Assembly (NCBI GenBank): GCA_905221605.1
Contig: CAJNDS010002634.1
Span: forward strand, 314,501 to 378,500
Direction of reading: 5' to 3'
Source of the DNA: Symbiodinium natans
Lineage: Eukaryota > Sar > Dinophyceae > Suessiales > Symbiodiniaceae
Length of the DNA stretch: 64,000 bases
Shown here: positions 10,069-22,000 of the stretch, in pieces
How the letters are laid out: each line of letters starts with the position of its first letter
Position numbering within the stretch: position 1 is the first letter of the stretch
Notes under the pieces: model-generated
The model's database searches: none
Told to the model about the DNA's origin: nothing
The model's input: only the letters and a program-made list of their open reading frames with translations
Position numbers and translations under genes: made by a program

Positions 10069-13000
10069 ATGAACAGGTGCGATGAGCTGAAGGGTCAGGC
10101 AAGGGACCTGCCTCGAGCCCCAGTACTCGAACGTGTGAGCATCTGGCCCCCGTGTAAACCTCAAATGTACTACATGTTTGTTAAAGGCAACCCCGAACAG
10201 GGGTTCCCCAAAAAACTCCAATCTTGCCCGAAAGCCCCGAAATCCTAAAGTTCCTGCCCCCCAAAGGGTGGCTTACGAAAATAGGGGGCCCCTAAAATAC
10301 ACCCCGAAATAGTAGAGGGTTTAGGGTTTAGGGTTTAGGGTTCAGAGCTCTTTGCAGCGAGATTCAAGTTTTTACAGCTCTGCAGGTGCATGAAAGACAT
10401 GGTTGGACGACAGCATTGGGGCTTTTCCACACACACACACATGGAAGAGTAGACTTGCGGGGTGCTGAAGGCAGGTGTTGAGGCTTTGGCGCTTCGGGAC
10501 TTATGTTAGCAGTCTTGTCCGCATCATTGCAAACCGTATTGAACTGCAAACCCTAAATGAAAACCCTAAAACCCTAAACCCCTAAAACCCTTGAACCCTA
10601 AAACCCCTAAAACCCCAAACCGCAAGACTTGGGATTGCTTTGGGCTACGGCAGAGGAAGCAGCTTTCTCGCGAGCCCGAGACTTGCGGCTTCGAGTTGAA
10701 GGGTTTAGGGGGCTCCCGAAATTAAGCTCTAAACCCTAAACCCTAAACCCTAAACCCTAAACCCTAAACCCTCTCTACCATATATATTTAAACCTTAATT
10801 GTATTTTCAAAATTTGGCCGCTTTATTTTCAGAATTTGGCCGCTTTATTTTCAGAATTTGGCCGCTTTGTTTTCAGAATTTGGCCGCTTTATTTTCAGAA
10901 TGAGCCAAAATCAGGCCAAAGGCTAATTGAATTTCAGAATTTGGTCGCTTTATTTTCAGAATTTGGCCGCTTTATTTTCAGAATTTGGCCGCTTTATTTT
11001 CAGAATTTGGCCGCTTTATTTTCAGAAATTGGCCACTTCAGAATTTGGCCGCTTTATTTTCAGAATTTGGCCGCTTTATTTTCAGAATTTGGCCGCTTTA
11101 TTTTCAGAATTTGGCCGCTTTATTTTCAGAATTTGGCCGCTTTATTTTCAGAATTTGGCCGCTTTATTTTCAGAATTTGGCCGCTTTATTTTCCGAATTT
11201 GGCCGTTTTTGGCTTTCTCAATGTAGTGGGATTCTCTGGGTGGGTGGGTGTTATATCCGAGCCGTAAATAAAGCTTAACCATAAAGCTGCTCGACCCGGA
11301 GTGCTGAACCCTAAACCCTAAACCCTAAACCCTAAACCCTAAACCCTAAACCCTAAACCCTAAACCCTAAACCCTCTCTACCATATATATTTAAACCTTA
11401 ATTGTATTTTCAAAATTTGGCCGCTTTATTTTCAGAATTTGGCCGCTTTATTTTCAGAATTTGGCCGCTTTATTTTCACAATTTGGCCGCTTCAGAAATT
11501 GGCCGCTTTATTTTCAGAATTTGGCCGCTTTATTTTCAGAATTTGGCCGCTTTATTTTCAGAATGAGCCAAAATCAGGCCAAAGGCTAATTGAATTTCAG
11601 AATTTGGCCGCTTTATTTTCAGAATTTGGCCGTTTTTTTTTCAGAAATTGGCCGCTTTATTTTCAGAAATTGGCCGCTTCAGAATTTGGCCGCTTTATTT
11701 TCAGAATTTGGCCGCTTTATTTTCAGAATTTGGCCGCTTTATTTTCAGAATTTGGCCGCTTTATTTTCAGAATTTGGCCGCTTTATTTTCAGAACTTGGC
11801 CGCTTTGTTTTCAGAATTTGGCCGCTTTATTTTCAGAATTTGGCCGCTTTTTTTTCAGAATTTGGCCGTTTTTGGCTTTCTCAATGTAGTGGGATTCTCT
11901 GGGTGGGTGGGTGTTATATCCGAGCCGTAAATAAAGCTTAACCATAAAGCTGCTCGACCCGGAGTGCTGAACCCTAAACCCTAAACCCTAAACCCTACAG
12001 AAAGGACTGTTGTGAGGCGGAGTTGTTGGGTAGTTTTCAGTCATTTAATAAGGTTTAGGGGTTAGTAAACGCTTACAACTTTAAACTTATGGCCTCACAA
12101 CAGTCCATTCATAAGTGGGAATCTTGACCATGATGTTTGGCATACATGATTTGGGGGGGGGAGGGGGGGGGGGAGGGGGGGGGGGGAGGAGGGGGGGGGG
12201 GAAGGGGGGGGGGAGGGGGGGGGGGGGGGGAGGGGGTCCTGGAAGTTGGCCCATCTTGGCAGGAGTTCCCCCCCCCCCCCCCCCCCCCCCTCCCCCCCCC
12301 CTCAAGCGTAACAGCCGTAGCTGTGCCACAGTTGGTTTGCTTTTTCACGTATTTCCAGACCTGTTATTCGGAAGTTCCCTGCCTTCGAAACACAGCCTTT
12401 GCCACAGTTGGTTTGCTTTCACGTATTTCCAGACCTGTTATTCGGAAGTTCCCTGCCTTCGAAACACAGCCTTTGTTTCGAAACACAGCCCCTGTTTCGA
12501 AACATGGATGTCACAGCCACAACTGCTTCACAAAACGATATCCAATCTCACCTTGGTTCCAGCGCTATATCTGAAGGTTGCGATGTCACATGTGCGAGTA
12601 AAAGGATATCTGCTCATAGTATTCTCGCGTCCCCGGGGCCTACAGGACATGTCTTGATGATGTGGGTGCTAATAATGTAGGGTTATAAGGTTAAAAATCC
12701 TATAGAGTTTAGCGTTATGACCCTAAACCCTATATGCTTTAAGGCTTAAGGAAAACAGTAAAGTGGTTAAATCACTGAGGGACTAGGGTTGCGTTTTTGC
12801 AATGCCCTAAACCTTAAACTCTAAACCTTTAACCTCTTATAGGGTTTAAACCCTAAAGGGCTAACCCGGTAGGGTAGATAAACTCTGACCCGAAAGGGGC
12901 CCTATAGGGTTTAAGGCTTAACCTAGTTTGAATGCCCAAACTTAAATTTAAATCCCCAGGCCTTAAACCTCTGAAAACCTTATAGGGCTTAAAGGCTTTA

Positions 13001-16000
13001 ATGCCTAAACCTGATGTATTTAAGGTCTGGGCATTTATACATTCAGCATTAGAACCCTAAACCCTTTATGCTGTAAGGCTTAAGGAAAACAGTAGGATTT
13101 AAGCCTCAAGGCCTATAATATAAGGTTATAAGGTTCTAATCCTATAGAGTTTAGCGTTATAACCCTAAAGCCTATATGCTTTAATTAAGGCTTAAGGAAA
13201 ACAGTAAAATGATTAAATCCCTGAGGGTCTAAGGTTACGTTTTTGCAATGCCCTAAACCTTAAACTCTAAACCTTTAACCTCTTACAGGAATTAAATCCT
13301 ATAGGGTTAAACCTTTAAAAACCTTATAGGGCTTAACTGTTTTAATGCCTAAACCTGATGTACCTAAGGTGTGGGCATTTATACCTCCAGCGTTATAACC
13401 CTAAACCCTATCTGCTGTAAAGCTTAAGGTAAACAGTAGGGTTTAAGTCTCAAGGCCTATAATATGGGGTTGTATCAAAACCCCGCGCAGTCGATTTTGA
13501 AAGGAATTGCCCGAAGCGTTTGGGCCGTGCTTCTGACTCGTAAAACGATAATCAAGAAAATGAACCGATAACTTTGTAGTAACAGGGCGGGCAGGCGCTA
13601 TTCCAGTGATAAGCTTGTACTACAAATACATGAAAACATTGAAAACCCAGCCTGCTCAGCTTGCACTACAAATCAACAGAAACCTAGCCGGTTTCAGTAC
13701 TAAGCTTGTACAACAAATCAATGAAAACCCAATCGGCTCACGGGAACGTCGGTTCCAATACTAAGCTTGTACTACAAATCAACGAAAACCCAACCGGCTC
13801 ACGGGAACGTCGGTTCCAGTACTAAGCTTGTAGGAGGAATAGATTTCACTCGGGGTTTTTATACAACCCCATATAGGGTTATAAGGTTCTTATCCCATAG
13901 AGTTTAGCGTTACAACCCTAAACCCAAACACTATATGCTTTCAGGCTTAAGGAAAACAGTAAAGTGATTAAATCCCTGAGGGTTACGTTTTTGCAATTAA
14001 ACTCTAAACCTTTAAGCTCTTATAGGGTTTAAACCCTGTAGGGCTGCACTATAGGGTTTAAGGTTTAACCTAGGTTGAATGCCCAAACCAGAATTTAATT
14101 CAACCTTTAAACGCCTTATAAGGCTTAAAGGTTTTAATGTCTAAACCTGATGCACCTAAGGTCAGGGCATTTATACCGTCGGCGTAAAAACCCTAAACCC
14201 TCGTACATCTGCTTTGCACTCGCAACAAAATCAACTTCATCCAAAACACTGCATCACATTCAAAAAAACTCCGCCTCACAACAGTCCCCTCTCAAACCCT
14301 AAACCCTAACCCGCCCAAAACGGCTCCCAGGTCTGATGAGCTCCAAGGCACCAAGCAGAAGCTGACGTCCACCGAGGGCGAGCTACGCCGCCGCCGGCCA
14401 AGACCCTGAAACCCTACAAAACCTCATCGCCACCGGTTGAGGGTTTAGGAGGCTAGGGTTCAGGGTTTGGGGTTTGGCGTTTGGGGTTTAGGGTTTCGGG
14501 TACCTTGCAAGCCCTACTTGGAGACTCATGGTACTTAATATAACCCAGGTATTACAGTACTTAACTATGACCCAAATGTGACCATATTAGGGCACTTATA
14601 AGTGGGTTATAAGTACAGTTATGACTGGGTTATGAGTACCATGAACCTCCAAGTATAAGCCCCCTGTGAAGCCCTCACCACCCTAAACCCTGGGATGTAC
14701 CCCCTTATACTAGCAGTCCTTCATAGGGATTTTTGCGCCCCCTATTTTTTATCCCCTATTCAGGACTGGGAACATCTGAGCACTAAACCCCCAAACCCAA
14801 ACCCTAAGCCCTAACCCCTAAAGACCCTAAAGCCCTACTTGAAGGTTCACGGGCAGTTCTCGTTACCCACTTGCAACTACCCATGAACCTCCAAGTAACC
14901 CCTTCTTTAACCTCAACCCCTAATGGCCCAAGCCCTAAACCCTAAACCCTAAACCCTAAACCCCAAACCCCGCTCCTCAGAAGTTCCCTCCGAGGTCGGA
15001 CTTCCGAACTTGACAACGAGCGGCTGCGGGTGGCGGAGGAGAAGTCGGAGTGGGAAAGCAGGCCCTCTGTAGGGTTCAGGGTTTAGGGTTTAGGGTTCAG
15101 GGTTTAGGGTTTAGGGTTTAGGGTTTAGGGTTTTGGGTGATCATAAACCCAAATGTTCCCTAGAACCCTAAAGAGAAACCCTCCAGATCCCTAGTTTGCC
15201 TGTTAAAAAGCAGCCCCAAGCCCTCTCAAGGCAGCCTAGGATCCCACGGCCAGAGAGCCGTGTAGCCAGAAGCCCCCCGAAAAGTCTGCAAAAGCGTCCT
15301 AAGACCTAAGACCCGGCGCCCCAATTTCCTGAGCCCTAAGTCCTTACAAGGGCACGACTAAAGCGTCATGTCCTGAACCCGACCAGGATGGGCTATTAGG
15401 CCCTATCATCCCCATAATCAACCTTATAAAGGGCCTTTTTAGGGTTATAATTTATAATAGGGTTTAGGGTTTAGGGTTTGGGGTTTAGGGGGTAAATCCT
15501 CGAATGCAATTGAAGGTACGCCTCCCTCCTTCGACAGTGCGAATCCCTCACAGCGGAGCGCAGTCAGCTGACGTCCGAGATCGAGGCAGCCTTTTGGGCT
15601 GTGGGGCTTAGGGCTGAGGGCTGAGGGCTTAGTTTCTAGGGCTTTTAGGGCTTTTGGACCTATAGGTTTTTTTGGGCTTTTGGGCTTCTAGGGCTGATCG
15701 GGCTTATATTACAGGGCTTCTAGGGCTTACAGGGCTTGCAGGCGTATAGGGCTTAGGGTTAAAACATGTGAAATCGGAAGCCTGCTTCTCAAAGGAGCTG
15801 ACGGAGCATGCCGGGCTGTTGCGCGACGAGGCCCAGCAGCAGCGCCAGGAGACGCCCTCTCGCGGGGCTTTCTAGGTTACTTGGAGGTTCATGGGCATTC
15901 ATAAGTGGGGTTATAAGTAGGGTACGTATACTTAGAACTGGTTATAACCTTATTTCGGGTACTTGTAACCTTACTTATAACTACCCATGAACCTTCAAGT

Positions 16001-19000
16001 AAGATTTCTCACCTGGAAAGGGACAAACGCGGCGGTACATGTGGCGTTCAGACATTACAGCTGGTGGTTCATCTTTTCAGAAGGCAATTGTTGGTCATAC
16101 TCAAAGCGCCCCGCCATGAGGGACAAGAAAGTTTGGGGGCATTTTCTACCTTGCCGGGGCCCCTAAACCCTAAACCCTAAACCCTAAACCCTAAACCCTA
16201 AACCCTAAACCCTAAACCCTAAACCCTAAACCCTAAACCGGCCCCCTTCAGGGACTGCTGAGCGTAAGCCTTCTGAGCTCTGGGTGCCCCGGGCTCCTTG
16301 CGAGGAGATGGAAGATGCCTACGGCAGCGCCTTGAAAGCAACCCTCCCCAAACCCCGCGCCTCCCCCCCCCCCCCCCCGTCATTGGAGTTTAGGGTTTAG
16401 GTTTAGAGTTTAGGGTTTAGGGTTTAGGGTTTAGGCCCCCCCCCCCCCCCAAAGTTCCCTCTTCCAGCCACAACCCAGTGAGGTGTGACGTCTGTCCTTG
16501 AGAACGAGCGCGAGGAGGCGAAGAAGGAGGCTCCGGGCATCCTTACAGGTTTCAGGGTTTCGGGGTTTCAGGGTTTCGGGGTTTCGGGGTTTCGGGGTTT
16601 CCAGGTTTCAGGGTTTCGGGGTTTCGGGGTTTCAGGGGCTTCCGGGATTTTAGGAGTTGAGGGGTTTCAGGGTTTTTTTAAAGTTCAGAAAGTTTCGGGG
16701 CTTAGAGGGCTTAGGGTTGAGGATGCCAGGATCTGGGGATCTTGCCTCCGGTCTCGGCCTCGGGGTGCATGCCCCCCCCCGCCCCCCCAAACCCTAAACC
16801 CTAAATCCTTAAACCCTAAACCCTAAACCCTTAACCCTAAACCCTAAACCCTAAATCCTTAAACCCTTAACCCTGAACCCTAAACCCTAAATCCTTAAAC
16901 CCCATCTCCGCAGGCAGAGGCGTCCAAGCTTCAGATCCAACAGCTGCGGGCGGACTGCGCAGGGCTCCGTTTGAGGGCTTGAGGGTTTCGGGACCCTAAA
17001 CCCTAAACCCTAAACCCTTCCTGTATACCTATGTACTACATTACCCCTAAGATCCCTTATAGGGTTCAGGGTGTAAGGTTTCGGGCTAAGGGTTTAGGGT
17101 TTAGGGTCTCTCCTTTAGTCCCTGGTTCTTTGTTTCTTTTATTATTATTTTTATGATTATGATTATTATTATTATGATTATTATTATTATGATTATTATG
17201 ATTATTATGATTATTATGATTATTATTATGATTATTATTATGATGATTATTATTATTAGTATATTTCATTTTTTGGGGGGGTTCATGTTCCCGCCTTCTT
17301 GTGGCTGAATTGGGGTATGCCAATTTTGGTTTAAATTGGGGCTAGGATGTTTTTTTTTTTTTTTTTCAGATTTAGGGTTTAGGGGGTGGATTTGACGGTT
17401 TGGGGGTGCCTTGGTGTGTACGTCTACATCGTCCCTGGGCGCAGAGTTCATCGAAAGCGATCAACGGCAGCTGAGGGTTCGCTGCGTTGAAACCCTAAAC
17501 CCGAAACCCGAAACCCGAAACCCTAAACCCTAAACCCTAAACCCTAAACCCTAAACCCTAAACCCTGCAGGACCACGAGCTCCTTATGCAGGATAAGGAA
17601 GAGCTGAGTCGGGCCTTCGATGCCATGAAGGAGGACTCGGAGAAGGCATGGGGCTAGGGTTTAGGGTTTAGGGTTTAGGGTTTAGGGTTTAGGGTTAGGG
17701 TTTAGTAGGGTATAAGGGGCTGGTGTGGCGCACGAGGGCAGAAGTAGGGGGCAACAAGTGCGAAGGCGCGGCGTATCCCGTGAGTGATGCTCTTTGAAGG
17801 AAGGGAACATCATTGCCTCTTGTGGCCTGGACCCGGCTCCCCGCAGGCGTCACGGCAGATGCAGGAAGAGCAGGCTGTCACAGTGGCGCGTCTGCGGCAG
17901 CAGCACGAGGAGGAGCTTCATAGATGCGCATTTCTGGACAAATGGACGTCCCAGTTGCTTGCGCAGTGTCTTAATGAGTCTTAATGATTGAATAGTTAGC
18001 GGTTCTTGGCAATAAAGACATGTGCCAGGCGTCACGGCAGATGCAGGAGGAACAAGCGGCCGCAGCGGCGCATCTGCGGCAGCAGCACACGGAGGAGCTT
18101 GAGGCAGTGAGGGCAGAGATGGCGAGGCAGACGGAGGAGTTCCAGGTGGAGAAGCAGCAACTGCGCCAGAATGAGGCCAACGTGCTACAGCTCCACAACG
18201 ACCTTTCGGGAAAGTACTCGCAGCTGGAGGCACAGCTTGAGCATGCGCGGGAGGAGGCCAGCAACAACATCCAGGCCAAGGACGCAGCCTTGGAGAAAAC
18301 AGCCCAGACTGCCCGCGATCAACAGGCGCAGCTGGAGCAGAAGCTGCAGGAGAAGCAGTCCGAGCTCGACAGGAGCCGCTCAGACTTCGAGGCACAGCTG
18401 GCGCAGCTGCAGCAGGAGCATGACGGCCTGCAGAGGCAGCATTCGGAGCTTCAGCAGGGGCACACCAGCTTACAGACGGAGCACAAGCAACTGCAGGCCA
18501 ACCATGCAGATGCGGTCCAGGAGCGGGAGAAGGTGGCCAGCGACTTTGATGAATTCCGCCGGGAGATGGTGCAGAAGCTGAGGGACAAGGACGACAACCT
18601 CTCCACCACCGTCGGCGACCTCAGGGCGGATGCGGAGAAGTCCGCCGCGGCCAAGCAGGCCGAGATCGACCGCCTCACCGCGGACTTCGAGCGAGAGCGG
18701 CAGAACCTGCGAAACGACGTGTCCGAGACACAGGCCTGCACAATGGATACTGCATAGCCCGAACACGTGCACAGAGATGCATCATGACAACCATTCAAGG
18801 AATATAAGCCAGTCAGCATGTCTGTACACAGGCTGTTGCCTATAGTTTACAAGAACGCATGTATGTACACGTGCGTACACACACATTGCATCTATCTGTC
18901 TATGCAACATATCTTGTGTTCAATAGTGTATCAGGGATGGATTAGGGTGTAGGAAGGTTTCGGGCCAGGGTCCCAATCTGACAGGGACCTTTAGAAACTT

Positions 19001-22000
19001 GCGGCCTCAGAAAGCAGCAGATTCAACATCCCGACGCGACCTCACGCTTCAGTGAAATTAGCGACCCAGCTCGGGGAAACCCTAGCCCAGGAGAATGGCT
19101 GCTGGCGGCACAGGGCTTCCCCCCTAGACCACGAGAAAAAGCCCCGAAGCCTCTACGAGCCCCGAAATCCTTAAGCCCGACCCGAACCCTAAACCCTAAA
19201 CCCTCAACCCTCAACCCTCAACCTTCAACCCTAACCCTAACCCTAAACCCTAAACCCTGTTGTTCTTGGCGAGGCGCAGCTTGCAGGTATCTTGGCCGCA
19301 TACATCATGCAGCAGATCTACTTGGCCCCTGCCAAGCGTATGCCATACCAATCGGGTTTAGGGTTTAGTGTTGCCTATCTGCTAGACCCTTAAATCCAAT
19401 CCCTGACTGATCCCAAGACCTTGAACCCTAAACCCCAAACCCAAACCAAAACCCGAGGCCTGCGCGACGAGCTTCAGAATAGCAACCAGGCAGGTCGCTT
19501 TCGATATCGGGCTCTCGGTTTTGGGGCAGCTTTCGTGGTGCAGGGAAGGCGTCGAAGCCCGCTGGGGTGTCATCTGGCCGCTGCTTCTCCCTAGCTGAAG
19601 ATTCTTATTCCTGTAAAGGGGGGCAGCCCAACACTTAGCTGCAGAGCTCAGGGTCTGGTGTCTCCTAGCAGATAAAGGATGGCTAAGGTCTCTTTTTGTA
19701 CTGGTGGGGGCTTGTTAGAACCCGAACAGCCGGCATCAGCCTTCAGGGCAGTGAGAGTTTAGGGTGGAAGGTTCAGAGTTTGGGGTCTTGGCATACGGAA
19801 ATCGTGCAAAATCTGCGGCACTGTTAACGTTCCGCCGAGGGGCCATGGTTGACAATGCCATGTCGACAAACCGAGAAGTTGAAAGACAAACTTTTCAACA
19901 CCCGGAGAAGAAAGGTGTGTGTGTGTGTGTATCTGAATTCACCGTAACGGAATACTGTAACGTTTTAACTATAACACACACACAGAAACACAGGTACATA
20001 TCTACATGCATGCGCAGGTATGGATAAATAGTGCCATTGCCTAGGACTTTGCACTTGGACGTCCCAGCTGCTTGCGCTTGTTAGGATAGGCAGTGTCTCA
20101 ATGCATAGCAGCTCTTGGCAATAAAGACATGTGCCAGGCGTCACGGCAGATGCAGGAGGAACAAGCTGCCGCAGCGGCACGTCTGCAGCAGCAGCACGCG
20201 GAGGAGCTTGAGGCAGTGAGGGCAGAGATGGCGAGGCAGTCGGAGGAGTTCCAGGCGGAGAAGCAGCAGCTGCGACAGAACGAGGCCAACGTGCTACAGC
20301 TCCACAACGGCCTTTCGGTAAAGTACTCGCAGCTGGAGGCACAGCTTGAGCATGCGCGAGATGAGGCCAGCAACAACATCCAGGCCAAGGACGCAGCCTT
20401 GGAGAAAACAGCCCAGACTGCCCGCGATCAACAGGCGCAGCTGGAGCAGAAGCTGCAGGAGAAACAGTCCGAGCTCGACAGGAGCCGCTCAGACTTCGAG
20501 GCACAGCTGGCGCAGCTTCAGCAGGATCATGACGGCCTGCAGAGGCAGCATTCGGAGCTGCAGCAGGGGCACACCAGCTTGCAGACGGAGCACAAGCAAC
20601 TGCAGGCCAACCATGCGAATGCGGTCCAGGAGCGGGATGAGGCCAGCAACAACGTCCAGGCCAAGGACGCAGCCTTGGAGAAAACAGCCCAGACTGCCCG
20701 CGATCAACAGGCGCAGCTGGAGCAGAAGCTGCAGGAGAAACAGTCCGAGCTCGACAGGGGCCGCTCAGACTTCGAGGCACAGCTGGCGCAGCTTCAGAAG
20801 GAGCATGACGGCCTGCAGAGGCAGCATTCGGAGCTGCAGCAGGGGCACACCAGCTTGCAGACGGAGCACAAGCAACTGCAGGCCAACCATGCGAATGCGG
20901 TCCAGGAGCGGGATGAGGCCAGCAACAACGTCCAGGCCAAGGACGCAGCCTTGGAGAAAACAGCCCAGACTGCCCGTGATCAACAGGCGCAGCTGGAGCA
21001 GAAGCTGCAGGAGAAACAGTCCGAGCTCGACAGGAGCCGCTCAGACTTCGAGGCACAGCTTGCGCAGCTTGAGAAGGAGCATGACGGCCTGCAGAGGCAG
21101 CATTCGGAGCTGCAGCAGGGGCACACCAGCTTACAGACGGAGCACAAGCAACTGCAGGCCAACCATGCAAGTGCCGTCCAGGAGCGGGAGAAGGCGGCCA
21201 GCGACTTTGATGAATTCCGCCGGGAGATGGTGCAGAAGCTGAGGGACAAGGACGACAACCTCTCCACCACCGTCGGCGACCTCAGGGCGGATGCGGAGAA
21301 GTCCGCCGCGGCCAAGCAGGCCGAGATCGACCGCCTCACCGCAGACTTCGAGCGGCAGCGGCAGCAACAAATGTCGGAGCACAGGCAGCTTCTTGAGCGT
21401 CACTCTGCTTTGGAGGCTGGGTAGCAGAGTTCTCTAGTCAGCACAGGGCCATAGGAGAAGACCCGAATCCCACCTTGATCGGCAGCCCAAGTGTGGGAGC
21501 CCTGGAGGCCACGCTGTCCCAGCAACGTGCCGAGATCGAGGGGCGAGATCGTCGCAGCTTGCCGCGGTGTTGCGGGGTCGGTGAAGTTTCGACTTTGGTG
21601 AAATTTGGGTTCAGGGTTGGTTCAGAAGGGGACCCTTGCCAGCACCAGGAAGCCAACTTCCTCTGCAAGGTGTTGTTTCGGCCACGGGTTGCAAGTTTCG
21701 AGGGGCCCGAAATCCCCAAAGCACAGAATCTCGCAAGTCCTGAGCCCATAGCCGCAACAGACCCTGACCAGGCATTTGCAATCAGAGAGGACTGCAGAGC
21801 CCCCTCCGCAAAAAAAAGACCCTAAACCCGAAATAACCCCAAACAACAAAAAAAGGGAGAGATGCATTGCTATTGTGCTGTCGCAAGCCTTGCATGACAA
21901 GCAAATGAGCGAATTCCTGAACACAACAACGGCGCCCACAAACTTTTTCAAGTTTGGGCCGCCTTTATAATGATTATAGATCTGGAAGGAACACCATAGT

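Noticed and set aside
10899-10912. Match to the dinoflagellate spliced-leader (ATTTTGGCTCA on the minus strand)
   Set aside because: Only 11 bases, within a repeat spacer present twice; no SL donor, no following GT or SL-gene features.
10836-11930. Open frames of FGRFIFRIWPLYFQN repeats
   Set aside because: Produced by a 22-bp tandem repeat in all three forward frames; not a protein.
12087-12348. Gly- and Pro-rich frames
   Set aside because: Poly-G/poly-C read-through.
19965-21170. Minus-strand 401-residue open frame
   Set aside because: Mirror frame of the high-GC coiled-coil exon 14; shows the same 92-residue periodicity and Ala/Pro/Ser-rich composition typical of antisense shadows.
20346-21242. 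298-residue Arg/Ser-rich forward frame
   Set aside because: Shifted-frame shadow of exon 14.
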